DNA of 64,000 bases, taken from CAWATZ01 sp963784995. Lineage in GTDB: Bacteria > Planctomycetota > Planctomycetia > Gemmatales > Gemmataceae. The stretch's first letter is position 1; each line of letters starts with the position of its first letter. Under the pieces are notes generated by a model that made no database searches, was not told the DNA's origin, and was given only the letters and a program-made list of their open reading frames with translations. The stretch is from positions 1,488,001 to 1,552,000 of the forward strand of contig CAWATZ010000003.1 of assembly GCA_963784995.1 (NCBI GenBank). Direction: 5' to 3'. This document shows positions 43,419 through 53,988 of the stretch, piece after piece. The position numbers and the translations under genes were made by a program.

Positions 43419-43888
43419 CGGCCTTCCAACCTTTCCTTGAGGGCGAGCAAACCGGCCACGTAGCGGCGATGGACCGTGGCCACCGAACAGCCGACCAGCG
43501 GGGCCAGCTCCTCGAACGTCAGTCCGCCCCAGAGCCGGGCGACAATCACCTCGCGCTGTTCCAGGGGCAGCTGGGCCAGCTGCTCGGCGGCCTGCCGGGC
43601 GTCGAGCTGGTCATCGACGGAGGAGAACCAGGCTTCGCCGGGACTGGCCCGGACTTCGCGCTGCCGGCGGCGGGCGTTGCACCGGCTCAGGAACAGGGCC
43701 TGGTTGCGCACCACCCGGTAGAGCCAGGGGACGATGCGCTCGGGGGCCGGCGCCTGCTCGGCCAGCTTGACGAACGCTTCCTGGATCAGGTCCTCGGCTC
43801 CCTCGCCCCACTGGCGGGCGTAGAGGCGCAGGGCCGGGGCGTGTTCCCGGTAGAGTCGCCCGAGCTGGTCCGGGGTTAATCCCCTCAT
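43385..43888 (-). CDS. ECF-type RNA polymerase sigma factor
   Basis: 167 residues. Region 2 is present (LYREHAPALRLYARQWGEGAEDLIQEAFVKL, then PWLYRVVRNQALFLSRCNARRR) and region 4 (AEQLAQLPLEQREVIVARLWGGLTFEELAPLVGCSVATVHRRYVAGLLALKERL), with the helix-turn-helix that reads the -35 element. Short size and lack of other regions make it an ECF sigma. Start at ATG 43888 (MRGLTPDQL) rather than the upstream ATG 43948. The next gene overlaps it by 34 bases, so the pair is translationally coupled. Divergent from the DUF3592-like gene. Confidence 0.9.
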   Translation of the reverse strand: MRGLTPDQLGRLYREHAPALRLYARQWGEGAEDLIQEAFVKLAEQAPAPERIVPWLYRVVRNQALFLSRCNARRRQREVRASPGEAWFSSVDDQLDARQAAEQLAQLPLEQREVIVARLWGGLTFEELAPLVGCSVATVHRRYVAGLLALKERLEGRCPHTPTLPTT

Positions 43889-43973
43889 GCCTGGCTCCCC
43901 ATGAGAATCCTCTTCTGGTATGATGCCAGGGTTGCACTTGTTTTTCACGAACTACCTGCAGGGAACTTCATCC

Positions 43974-44645
43974 ATGACCCAGACTCCTCCCGTGCCGGCC
44001 CCAGCGGCCCCTTCGCCACGGGTCATCGAGCCGTTTTACCTGATCCTCGGTGCCATTGCCCTGGCGGCAGCGGCGTTCCTCGGCTTCTACGAATACACGC
44101 CCATGACCCTGGGCGTTTACACTCGGGCCGAAGTAACGGACGTGCAGAACAACCTGGCGGAAAAAGATCCGCAAGACATCCTTTTCATCCCCAAGTATCA
44201 GGTCTTTTACGAATACCAGGACAGGGCCACGGGCAAAACTTACAAGGGTCGGAACGAGCCCAGCGACGACGTCCGCCTCAAGGCGATTCAGCCCGGTGAC
44301 TTCATCACGATCCAGTATTATCCCAATCAACACCCTGGGCTGAGCGAGATCGTGCTCGACTACTATTTCTGGCATCGGCTGGCCGGGGCCGGGGTCCTGG
44401 TGCTGGTGGCGTTTTTCCTGCTCTACCTGGGACTGTTCAGCCGCATGCCGGAACCGGAGCCCGAATTCCCGAGCGAGGAAGGCGAGCCTCAGCCCGAGGC
44501 AGCGCCTGCCGGCGCGGAAGCACCTCCCGCCCCGGAGCCGGCTCCGGCCGGCATTGTCGCTGGGCCGCTCCCACAGGCCGCACCCAGTCCGATCGTCCCT
44601 GGACCACCGGTGACTGAGAGCGAACATGGCACTTCTGCATCTTGA
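43974..44645 (+). CDS. DUF3592-like two-helix membrane protein
   Basis: 223 residues with two membrane helices (about 20-40 and 130-150), an extracellular part between them (DILFIPKYQVFYEYQDRATGKTYKGRNEP, GDFITIQYYPNQHPGLSEIV) and an acidic, Ala/Pro/Glu-rich cytoplasmic tail. The extracellular beta-rich segment with 'VFYEY...G....RN....' fits the DUF3592 family, of unknown function. The 3' end overlaps the helicase start by 20 bases, so the two genes are in one transcript. Start ATG 43974 has only a weak GGGAAC upstream. Confidence 0.6.
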   Translation: MTQTPPVPAPAAPSPRVIEPFYLILGAIALAAAAFLGFYEYTPMTLGVYTRAEVTDVQNNLAEKDPQDILFIPKYQVFYEYQDRATGKTYKGRNEPSDDVRLKAIQPGDFITIQYYPNQHPGLSEIVLDYYFWHRLAGAGVLVLVAFFLLYLGLFSRMPEPEPEFPSEEGEPQPEAAPAGAEAPPAPEPAPAGIVAGPLPQAAPSPIVPGPPVTESEHGTSAS

Positions 44646-46767
44646 ACCGCTGCCGGCGCGGGCCGGTCGCGGCGACCTGCTGCGGCTGGTCTGCGAGCAA
44701 GGAGGCATCGATCGCCGGTTGGTGGGCAAGATCGAAATCGCGGGCAAGTCGGCGACCATCGAGGTGCCAGACAGCTGGAGCGCCCGGCTGGTCCGCGCCC
44801 TGGACGGGGCCTCGTTCCAGGAGCGGCGCATCCGGGCCTGGTCCGCGGGGCCGCAAACCGGGCTCGACAGTGACGATCATTTCCAGCGCCTGACCCGGCT
44901 CCTGGAACTGGAGTCCGACGCCGAGGCGCAGCAGATCCTGGAGCAGATCCGCAGTCTCTCTGCCGAGGAAGCGCAGCAGTCCGGTTGCTGCTTGCTCGGC
45001 CTGGTGATCCAGGACGAGGTCAACGGCCTGGGCGGCCGGTTCCTGCTCACCCTGGTCAAGCGCGACCGCAGCGAGCCCTTGCCCTGGACCCGGCTGCAGT
45101 CGGGTACGCCCGTGCTGCTGACGCCCCAGGGAAGCAAGGGCGAGACCGGTTGGCGCGGCATCGTCTGCGAGAAGGACGAGAAAGCGATCACCGTCGCCTT
45201 CAATGAGCCGATCGAGGACGAGCGCGAACAGGCGGTGTACCGCCTCGACCTGTCCAGCGATGAGGCGGCCCGGCTGCGGCAGAGACAGGCGCTGCAGCGT
45301 GCCCGCACGGCCGAGCGCGATCGGCTGGCCGAGCTGCGGGCGGTCCTCCTGGGCGAGACGGAGCCACGGTTCACGGAAATCGTTGAACCGGCGATGCTTG
45401 ATCCGGCGTTGAACGCCTCGCAGCGGGAGGCGGTCCGGCTGGCGCTGTCGGCCCTGGACCTGGCCATCGTCCACGGTCCGCCTGGGACGGGCAAGACGAC
45501 CACGGTGGTCGAGGTGGTGCGCCAGGCGGTGCGGCAGGGTCAGAAAGTGCTGGTGTCGGCCCCGAGCAACCTGGCGGTGGACAACCTGCTGGAGAAGCTG
45601 CTGGGCTGGGGCGAGAAGGCGGTGCGCCTGGGTCATCCGGCCCGGGTGCTGCCGGGCCTGCGCGAACACACCCTCGACCTGATGATCGAGCAGCACCCCG
45701 ACATGCGCCAGGCCCGCCGGCTGGCGAAAGCAGCGTTCGCCCTGTTCCGCCAGGCCAGCAAATTCACGCGCGCACGGCCGGAGCCGGGCCATCGCCAGGA
45801 ACTGCGCCAGGAGGCCCGCGGCCTGCTGGCCGAGGCCCGCAAGCTGGAAGCGCAGGCGCTGGACCGCATCCTCGACGAGATGCCGATCCTGTGCAGCACC
45901 ACGACCGGCCTGGACAGCGAGGTGATTGGCCAGCGTCACTTCGACCTGCTCGTGATCGACGAGGCCTGCCAGAGCACAGAGCCGGGCTGCTGGATTCCGC
46001 TGCTGCGAGCCGAGCGCGTGGTCCTGGCCGGCGACCACTGCCAGCTGCCGCCGACGATCCTGTCCGCGGAGGCGGCCCGGCAGGGGTTCGGCGTCAGCTT
46101 GCTGGAACGGCTCGTCGGCCGTTTTGGCGATGCGGTAACCCGGCTGCTCACGGTGCAGTACCGGATGCACCAGCAGATCATGGACTTTTCCTCGCAGGAG
46201 TTCTACGACGGCAAGTTGCTGGCCGACGAGTCGGTCCGGCAGCACCTGCTCCGCGACCTGCCGGGCGTGACGGATGGCCCGCTGAGCGAGGTGCCTGTCG
46301 AATTCATCGACACGGCCGGGGCCGGCTACGACGAGGAGAAGGAGCCTGACGGCGAGAGCCGGCTCAACCCGAGCGAGGCCGACCTGGTGACGCGCAAGGT
46401 GCAGGCGATCCTGGAGCTGGGCGTCCGACCCGAGGACGTTGCGGTGATTGCCCCCTACGCCGCCCAGGTACGCCGGCTGCGACAACTGCTCGCGGTGCCA
46501 GGGCTGGAGATCGACAGCGTCGATGGCTTCCAGGGACGCGAGAAGGAAGTGGTGGTGCTGTCGCTGGTACGCAGCAACCAGGAGGGCGAGATTGGCTTCC
46601 TCGCGGACGTGCGGCGGATGAACGTCGCCCTGACCCGGGCCCGGCGAAAATTGCTGGTGATCGGCGATAGTGCGACGCTGGCGGTGCTGCCGTTCTATCA
46701 GAGGCTGTTCGAGTATTTCGAGTCGATCGGAGCGTATCGGACTGTGTGGGAGGAGCCGGAGGTGTGA
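44626..46767 (+). CDS. SF1 helicase, IGHMBP2/Upf1-like, with DbpA-like N-terminal domain
   Basis: 713 residues. A short N-terminal module (LVCEQGGIDRRLVGKIEIAGKSATIEVPD) resembles the DbpA RNA-binding domain, suggesting RNA or R-loop targeting. The helicase follows: Walker A GPPGTGKTT at about residue 285, Walker B VIDEACQSTEPG at about 443, AGDHCQLPPTI (motif III), YRMHQQIM and the C-terminal SVDGFQGREKEVVVLSLVRSN and MNVALTRARRKL motifs. These are the AAA_11/AAA_12 domains of the Upf1-like group (IGHMBP2, SMUBP-2). The frame stays open after the stop TGA at 46765-46767 into the next coding region, which is unusual but probably chance. Translationally coupled to the DUF3592-like gene. Confidence 0.9.
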   Translation: MALLHLEPLPARAGRGDLLRLVCEQGGIDRRLVGKIEIAGKSATIEVPDSWSARLVRALDGASFQERRIRAWSAGPQTGLDSDDHFQRLTRLLELESDAEAQQILEQIRSLSAEEAQQSGCCLLGLVIQDEVNGLGGRFLLTLVKRDRSEPLPWTRLQSGTPVLLTPQGSKGETGWRGIVCEKDEKAITVAFNEPIEDEREQAVYRLDLSSDEAARLRQRQALQRARTAERDRLAELRAVLLGETEPRFTEIVEPAMLDPALNASQREAVRLALSALDLAIVHGPPGTGKTTTVVEVVRQAVRQGQKVLVSAPSNLAVDNLLEKLLGWGEKAVRLGHPARVLPGLREHTLDLMIEQHPDMRQARRLAKAAFALFRQASKFTRARPEPGHRQELRQEARGLLAEARKLEAQALDRILDEMPILCSTTTGLDSEVIGQRHFDLLVIDEACQSTEPGCWIPLLRAERVVLAGDHCQLPPTILSAEAARQGFGVSLLERLVGRFGDAVTRLLTVQYRMHQQIMDFSSQEFYDGKLLADESVRQHLLRDLPGVTDGPLSEVPVEFIDTAGAGYDEEKEPDGESRLNPSEADLVTRKVQAILELGVRPEDVAVIAPYAAQVRRLRQLLAVPGLEIDSVDGFQGREKEVVVLSLVRSNQEGEIGFLADVRRMNVALTRARRKLLVIGDSATLAVLPFYQRLFEYFESIGAYRTVWEEPEV

Positions 46768-46959
46768 GTCCGCTTCTGGGAGGTCGAAGCGGACAAAGAA
46801 GTGCGCCTGGATGGCGTTCAAACGCAGCTTGAACCTGGTTTTCAGATCACCAACGTTTCCTGGCAGGTTCAAGGGGCCTTGACCGGGGGAACGGTGGCGC
46901 TTACTGTGAAGGAGTTGCTCCTCAATCGTGGGGTGAAAACGCGACGAGTACACGTACTC

Positions 46960-47289
46960 ATGCCGAAAACAACCACGGACCTGTACCGGAGAGGCAACGC
47001 CACCGGCCCGCGAATAGCGCACGTTCGGCTTGGAAAGGATATTGTCACTTTTCAGCAAAGCGGCGACGATTGGGTCGCTGCTCGTTCAGGAGGGGTTTCC
47101 ACTTTTTCTACTCAGGGAGTGGGAGCGAACTGGTGGCGCCTTCCTGCTGGTTTTGACTATCCGGACGAATTGTGTGTGATCAACGATCATGGCAACCATT
47201 ACAACTGGGAACCGGGCATCGATCTGTCTTTGGCGGATTATGTCGCGGCGTTGACGACCGTGGAATCCGCCTTTCAGAAAGTCAGCTAG
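46960..47289 (+). CDS. Tse2-like ADP-ribosyltransferase-fold toxin candidate
   Basis: 109 residues from ATG 46960; an in-frame GTG at 46801 would give 162 residues, and neither has a clear ribosome-binding site. The protein has the spacing of Tse2-type toxins: TTDLYRRGN (early Arg motif), GGVSTFSTQG (STF-like element), then WWRLPAGFDYPDELCVINDHGNHYNWEPGIDLSLADY, where the Glu of WEPG is the candidate catalytic residue. These three elements match the Arg / Ser-Thr / Glu triad of the ADP-ribosyltransferase fold. A small gene follows 16 bases later, as for a toxin-antitoxin pair. The assignment rests on motif order, so it is moderate. Confidence 0.5.
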   Translation: MPKTTTDLYRRGNATGPRIAHVRLGKDIVTFQQSGDDWVAARSGGVSTFSTQGVGANWWRLPAGFDYPDELCVINDHGNHYNWEPGIDLSLADYVAALTTVESAFQKVS

Positions 47290-47305
47290 CTTGTGGAGAA
47301 GGATA

Positions 47306-47521
47306 ATGAATCTCTCACTCAAAGCAACCCGGTTCGTGATCGAAGCCCTGGAGCACTATCGGCAATACCATGACCAACAACTGCAACAAGAAGGGCTCCC
47401 GGAAGACGAGGTTTCCGACCTGGTGAACGACCGGCTCTATTTGGAGGCGATCAAACAGGAACTGGAAGGATACCGAGATTCACTCATGCGGCGGTGTGAA
47501 GAGGTCAAGGCCAACGGTTGA
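47306..47521 (+). CDS. 71-residue partner of the Tse2-like protein
   Basis: Small, highly charged, fully helical protein (SLKATRFVIEALEHYRQYHDQQLQQEGLPEDEVSDLVNDRLYLEAIKQELEGYR). ATG 47306 is preceded by GAGAAGGA. No family recognised. Its position 16 bases after the candidate toxin, in the same direction, suggests a cognate antitoxin or immunity factor. It has no DNA-binding motif that I can see. Confidence 0.55.
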   Translation: MNLSLKATRFVIEALEHYRQYHDQQLQQEGLPEDEVSDLVNDRLYLEAIKQELEGYRDSLMRRCEEVKANG

Positions 47522-47561
47522 AGCACCCGGGGGCGCCAGCCAAGGGCAAACTTCGAGCGGA

Positions 47562-47837
47562 TCATGTAGGTGTCTCGTTGTTTTCGAGCAGGTCCCCCAG
47601 AGGAACCCAGGCGCGCCAGGCTCCTGAGTCCGCTTCTTCGGCAAATTCGACGAGAGCAACGCCCTTCTCTTTGTCACGGAAAACAACGCCAACCGGGAGA
47701 TACGGCACGCCATCGCGGACAGCCAGGAAATCGCGATCCACCAGCATAAAATGCCGGCGCCCGTACACGTCGCCGACCCCGGCAACGACGTTGCCGGCGC
47801 TGATTCCCTGTTTGGTCTCGCAGCGAATTCGCGTCAT
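47562..47837 (-). CDS. unknown 91-residue protein
   Basis: Beta-rich small protein (RRHFMLVDRDFLAVRDGVPYLPVGVVFRDKEKGVALVEFAEEADSG), with GGAGGAGCC directly before ATG 47837, a strong start. Converges on the small partner gene above. No family recognised; the charged strand pattern suggests a small regulatory or toxin-immunity-like protein, but nothing decides. Coding is supported by the ribosome-binding site and even amino-acid use. Confidence 0.5.
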   Translation of the reverse strand: MTRIRCETKQGISAGNVVAGVGDVYGRRHFMLVDRDFLAVRDGVPYLPVGVVFRDKEKGVALVEFAEEADSGAWRAWVPLGDLLENNETPT

Positions 47838-47995
47838 GGCTCCTCCCGCTCTCCCGTTGAGTTGTGTTGTCATTGTAGCGAGTCTGGGTCAAGACGGAAT
47901 CTTGAAACCTTTTCCCCTCCTCCCAGGTATAATGCCTTGCTGGTTCTCTCCCGTGGATTCCAGCTGATTTGTTTATCGATTCTCGGGGAGGTTTC

Positions 47996-49891
47996 ATGCG
48001 TCGCTACTTGCCGAGTTTCCTTGCGCTTGCGTTCCTGTTCCCGGCCCTGAACGGGGCGGCCCATGCCCAGCAGGTTCCGGTCGATAAGCTCAACAAGAAG
48101 ATCGACAACTTCACCCTGACCGATGACCAGGGCAAGGCCCATTCCCTGCACGGCTTCAAGGACCCCAAAGCTGTCGTGGTCGTGTTCCTGTCCTTCGAGT
48201 GCCCCATCGCCAACAGTTATGCGCCGCTGCTGGCCGAGCTTCACAAAACCTACTCCAGCAAGGGCGTCCACTTTCTCGCTGTCAACGCCAGCGATGACCT
48301 GACGGCCACCCAGCTGGCGGAGAAGGCCGGCGAGTTCAAGCTGCCTTTCCCGGTGCTGAAGGATTCAAAGTTTGTCGCCGTCGATGCCCTCAAGGCGGAC
48401 ACCACGCCCGAAGCGTTCGTGCTGGATCACAATTACGTCCTCCGCTATCGCGGCCGGATCGACAACGCCTTCGCGGCCCGGCTCAAGCGCAACACCCAGA
48501 CCACCGAACACGACCTGAAGCGCTCCCTCGACGAGTTGTTGGCCGGCAAGGACGTCAGCACTCCGGCCACCAAGGTGGTCGGCTGTCCGATCCCACGGAA
48601 CAAGGAGACGGCGAAGAGCGGCAAGGTCACCTATCACCGCGACGTGCTGCCGATCTTGCAGAACCGCTGCCAGCAGTGCCATCGGCCGGGCGAGGTCGGG
48701 CCCTTCGCGCTGATGAGCTACAAGCAGGCGGTCAACTGGGCCGCGGACATCAAGGAATACGTCCAGGAGCGCAAGATGCCGCCGTGGAAGGCGGTCGCGG
48801 GGCCGGCGTTCCACAACGAGCGCAAGCTGACCGACAAGGAGATCCAGACGCTCGCCCAGTGGGCCGACAACGGCACCCCCGAGGGCGATCCGAAGGAAGC
48901 TCCGCCGGCGAAAAAGTTCGTGGAGGGCTGGTATCTGGGCCAGCCCGACCTGGTGCTGACCGTGCCCGAGGACGTCACCATCGCGCCCGGCGGCAAGGAT
49001 CTGTTCCGCGTGGTGGTCTTGCCCACCGGGCTGACCGAGGACAAGTACGTCACCGCCCTCGAAGTGCGGCCCGGCAACAACCGGGTGCTGCACCACACGC
49101 TCAACTTCTTCGACAAGACCGGACAGGGCCGCAAGCTGGAAGAGAAGGAGAAGCAGCGCGAGAAGAAGCCCAGCGAGGTCGATGGCGGTCCCGGCTACAC
49201 CGTGGCGATGGGCCTGGGTTTCCGCGGCCAGCCGGGCCAGTTCGGCGGCCTGGGCGGCTGGGCCCCCGGCCAGCTGGGCCGGCACCTGCCCGAGGGCACC
49301 GGCTACCTCCTGCCCAAGGGGTCGGACGTCCTCATGCAGCTGCACTATCATCGCACCGGCCGGCTTGAAAAGGATCGGACCTCCATCGGTTTGTATTTCG
49401 CCAAGAAGCCGGTGGAGAAGGTCTTTCAGAGCGGCGTGATCGAGGGCCGGTTCTGGTTCATCCCGCCCAACGAGGGCCGGTTCCCCGTCAAGGGAGCCAT
49501 CCAGCTGACCGAGGACACCCGATTGTATACGGTGATGCACCACATGCACATGCTCGGCAAGGAAGCGACCATCACCGTCTATCCGCCCGACGGCAAGCCG
49601 TGGACGCTGCTGTCCATCAAGGACTGGGATTACAACTGGCAAGAAACGTATCTGCTCAAGCAGCCGGTGGACTTGAAGGCGGGCACCAAGATAGCGGTGG
49701 AAGCGTTCTACAACAACACTGACAAGAACCCGAACAACCCGTTCCATCCTGCCCGGCCCGTTTTCCTGGGCGAGCAGACGGACAACGAGATGTGCTTCGT
49801 CTTCCTCGGCGGCACCTCCAAGGCCCCGGGCGGCCGGATGCGCTTCAAGCGCATCGAAGCGCCGGAGAACCCGCCGGCCGGGGGGAGGTAG
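47996..49891 (+). CDS. redoxin - cytochrome c - copper-domain exported fusion, copy 1
   Basis: 631 residues with a signal peptide (about 1-24). Residues about 28-190 are a redoxin (AhpC/TSA) domain with FECPIANSY and a single Cys69 rather than a CxxC. Then comes a class-I-type cytochrome c segment with one heme site CQQCH (225-229), and a C-terminal copper type II monooxygenase-like domain (about 320-620) with His clusters VLHHTLNFF, LHYHRTG and HHMHMLGK, resembling the two copper sites of peptidylglycine-alpha-hydroxylating enzymes. Domain order and His motifs are seen; enzymatic activity is inferred. A paralog (52090-53865) lies four kilobases away with two protease-like genes between. Start ATG 47996 follows GGGGAGG. 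Confidence 0.85.
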   Translation: MRRYLPSFLALAFLFPALNGAAHAQQVPVDKLNKKIDNFTLTDDQGKAHSLHGFKDPKAVVVVFLSFECPIANSYAPLLAELHKTYSSKGVHFLAVNASDDLTATQLAEKAGEFKLPFPVLKDSKFVAVDALKADTTPEAFVLDHNYVLRYRGRIDNAFAARLKRNTQTTEHDLKRSLDELLAGKDVSTPATKVVGCPIPRNKETAKSGKVTYHRDVLPILQNRCQQCHRPGEVGPFALMSYKQAVNWAADIKEYVQERKMPPWKAVAGPAFHNERKLTDKEIQTLAQWADNGTPEGDPKEAPPAKKFVEGWYLGQPDLVLTVPEDVTIAPGGKDLFRVVVLPTGLTEDKYVTALEVRPGNNRVLHHTLNFFDKTGQGRKLEEKEKQREKKPSEVDGGPGYTVAMGLGFRGQPGQFGGLGGWAPGQLGRHLPEGTGYLLPKGSDVLMQLHYHRTGRLEKDRTSIGLYFAKKPVEKVFQSGVIEGRFWFIPPNEGRFPVKGAIQLTEDTRLYTVMHHMHMLGKEATITVYPPDGKPWTLLSIKDWDYNWQETYLLKQPVDLKAGTKIAVEAFYNNTDKNPNNPFHPARPVFLGEQTDNEMCFVFLGGTSKAPGGRMRFKRIEAPENPPAGGR

Positions 49892-49898
49892 AGGGGGC

Positions 49899-50132
49899 TG
49901 ACCTCCGACCCCTGCCGGCTTGCCCGGCAGGTGAAGCAGGTCAACGGCGAGAAGAGAAGGCCCAATAATGTTTTGCTTCCCGTTTTTTCTAGCCAGTGAC
50001 CTCCGACCCCTGCCGGCTTGCCCGGCAGGTGAAGCAGGTCAACGGCGAGAAGAGAAGGCCCAAAAATGTTTTGCTTCCCGTTTTTTCTAGCCAGTGACCT
50101 GCTTCACCTGCCGGGCAAGCCGGCAGGGGTCG
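49899..50132. repeat. 98-bp direct repeat pair ending in an inverted segment
   Basis: Units 49899-49996 and 49997-50094 are nearly identical (one A/T change, AATAATG versus AAAAATG). The 37-base stretch at 50096-50132 is the reverse complement of the start of each unit, so each unit can pair with it as a hairpin. It fills the gap between the redoxin fusion and the next gene; each unit contains a TTTTTT run after a GC-rich stem and may act as a terminator. Confidence 0.9.
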
Positions 50133-50202
50133 TTCCTCCCTGCTATAATTGACCAGGCTCATTCCACCATCGCCTGGTCCTTCTTCAGTCTGGAGCTTCG
50201 AC

Positions 50203-51049
50203 ATGAGAATCCTCTGGTCCGGCCTGGTCCTGGTCCTGCTGGGACCGGGGCTCCGCACCGAAGCGGCCGCACCTCTCCCGGAAGTCAAGCGCTTCGAGGT
50301 GCCTTATCGGCTGACCATTCCCAAGCACGTACTGGTGCGGGCCAAGATCAACGGCAAGGGTCCCTACAACTTCATCCTGGACACCGGCGCGCCGGCGCTG
50401 ATTGTCTCGACCAAGGTTTGCGAGAAGCTGGGCGTCAAGCCCGACAACAAGGGCTGGGGCACCTTCGACCGCTTCGAGATCGAGGGCGGCGTGGTGGTCC
50501 CGAAGGCCCCGGTCCGGATTGAAACGCCGTTCCAGCTGGAGGGCATGAACGGTCTGGGCCTGGCCGGGACCGAACTGCACGGATTGATCGGCTACAACAT
50601 CCTGGCCCGGTATCGGATGAAGATTGACTTCACCCAGGACAAGATGACCTGGACCGAGCTGGACTTCATGCCGGCGCCGCCCAAGGGGATCGGCAAGGGA
50701 GGCGGCCAGGGCGGGCTGGAGGTCATCGGCTCGATCATGAAGTTCGCCGGCGCGCTGCTGGGGACCAAACCCAACTACGACGTTACCTACCGGATCTTCC
50801 TGGGTGTGACCCTGGCCGAAGAGAACGAGGCGGTGATCGTCAAATCGGTCCTGGCCGACGGCCCGGCCGGCAAGTCAGGCCTGAAGCCCGGAGACAAGGT
50901 GATCAAGTTCAATGGTCGCAGGCATCTACGAAATCGACGACTTCCGGCTTTACAACAAGAACGTCTCTCCCGGCGACACGGTCAAACTGACGATCGAGCG
51001 CGGCGGCAAGAGAATGGAAATTCGCTTCAAAGCGGGGGAGGGCCTGTGA
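50203..51049 (+). CDS. exported aspartyl-protease-like protein with PDZ domain, frameshifted (copy 1)
   Basis: Signal peptide about 1-20, then a retropepsin-like domain with the catalytic DTG in NFILDTGAPALIVS and a second ALGLIGYNILARYRMKIDF segment, like gag-polyprotein aspartyl proteases of bacteria. A PDZ domain follows (GVTLAEENEAVIVKSVLADGPAGKSGLKPGDKVIKFNG). At about 50917 the frame breaks: the next frame gives AGIYEIDDFRLYNKNVSPGDTVKLTIERGGKRMEIRFKAGEGL to the stop at 51047-51049, which completes the PDZ fold. I read it as one gene of about 282 residues with a one-base error. The paralog starts three bases later. Confidence 0.8.
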
Positions 51050-51051
51050 CC

Positions 51052-51885
51052 ATGAAACGCTTCCTGTTTGCTCCGTTGTTCGTGGCCCTCGTCGCGTTCA
51101 GTCCGGTGTCGGCTGACGAGGTCATCAAGGTAAAGCCGGTGGTGGTGCCCTTCGAGTTGCTTCCGACGGGGCACATGACGGTCAAGGTCAAGGTCAACGG
51201 CAAGGGGCCGTACCGGCTGATCTTTGACACCGGCGCTCCGATCACGCTGCTCAATACCAAGGTGGCGAAGGAGTCGGGCGTGGACAAGGATGCCGCCAAG
51301 TCGCCCTTCCCCATCTTCGCCATGAAGGAGGCCAAGGTCGCCGAACTGCAGGTCGGGGACCAGAAGGCCAAGGACCTGTCGGCGGTGGTCATGGACCATC
51401 CCACGGTGGAAGCGATCTCGAAGGCGTTCTCGAAGGAGTTTGGTCCGATCGAAGGGATCGTCGGCTTTCCCTTCTTTGCCCGCTTCTCGATGACGCTCGA
51501 TTACCAGGCCAAGACAATGACCTTCGTGCCCAACGGCTTCAAGCCGCCGAACGTGATGAACGCCATGATGAACGCCCTGCTGCTGCCCGGCAACCCGGAG
51601 CCGAAGCAGCTGGCCCCGGCCGCACTCTGGGGCCTCCGAGCCAAGGAAGCCGGCGACGAGGAGCCGGGCGTGCTGGTCCAGAGCGTGTTCGCGAAGAGCC
51701 CCGCGGCCGAGGCGGGCCTCAAGCCCGGCGACCGGCTGCTGACGATCGATGGCCGCTGGACCGACAGCTTGCGCGATCTGTACACCGCTGCCAGCCACGT
51801 CAAGGCCGGCAGCACCGTGCCGGTCACGGTCAAGCGTGACGGCAAGGAACTGACGCTCAAGGTCAAACCGACTGCGGGATTGTGA
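51052..51885 (+). CDS. exported aspartyl-protease-like protein with PDZ domain (copy 2)
   Basis: 277 residues. Signal peptide (VALVAFSPVSA), retropepsin-like domain with LIFDTGAPITLLNT (catalytic DTG) and EGIVGFPFFARFSMTLDY, and a C-terminal PDZ domain (LVQSVFAKSPAAEAGLKPGDRLLTIDGRW). Paralog of the preceding gene; the ATG lies three bases after its stop, so they are co-translated. Single-chain bacterial retropepsin-like proteins work as dimers, so the two copies could form a heterodimer. Target unknown; the PDZ domain would hold a C-terminal peptide. Confidence 0.88.
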   Translation: MKRFLFAPLFVALVAFSPVSADEVIKVKPVVVPFELLPTGHMTVKVKVNGKGPYRLIFDTGAPITLLNTKVAKESGVDKDAAKSPFPIFAMKEAKVAELQVGDQKAKDLSAVVMDHPTVEAISKAFSKEFGPIEGIVGFPFFARFSMTLDYQAKTMTFVPNGFKPPNVMNAMMNALLLPGNPEPKQLAPAALWGLRAKEAGDEEPGVLVQSVFAKSPAAEAGLKPGDRLLTIDGRWTDSLRDLYTAASHVKAGSTVPVTVKRDGKELTLKVKPTAGL

Positions 51886-52089
51886 GCAGCCCCCCTAGGT
51901 GGCGGGTCTGACCCCAGGCTAGCCCCATGCATCCTGCGGGGCTGACCTTGTCTTCCTAGCCCGGTAAACGGGCTTTCCGCATGCGTGATAGCCTCGGGGC
52001 AACGCCCGGGCGTCCCGGGCGCCGGGATACCCACGCCTCTCCGCGCCCGGGCTTTTTCTCCCTGGATGAGCCTCATGAGGAAGGAAATC

Positions 52090-53865
<1,776 letters not shown>

Positions 53866-53969
53866 AGCGACCGGCGGTCGGAAGTTTCCGTGGGTGCGCC
53901 GCGCGACCCACGGGACAGGCGAATGGCCGACATTGATTTCCTGAGAGGCAATAGCCTGCGCAACTCCCA

Positions 53970-53987
53970 CGCAAGCTAAAGCTTGCG
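53970..53987. repeat. small palindrome beside the TIGR03067 stop
   Basis: CGCAAGCTAAAGCTTGCG, one base before the stop codon of the minus-strand TIGR03067 gene. Part of the pattern of hairpins at gene ends in this window. Confidence 0.55.
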
Positions 53988-53988
53988 G

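Noticed and set aside
46768..46959. Open frame that continues from the SF1 helicase after its TGA and contains EADKEVRLDG
   Set aside because: Considered as read-through or as the N-terminus of the Tse2-like protein; no selenocysteine-type or suppressor signal and no ribosome-binding site, so not called.
44437..47058. 873-codon minus-strand open frame over the SF1 helicase
   Set aside because: Antisense to a helicase with all motifs; no start signal.
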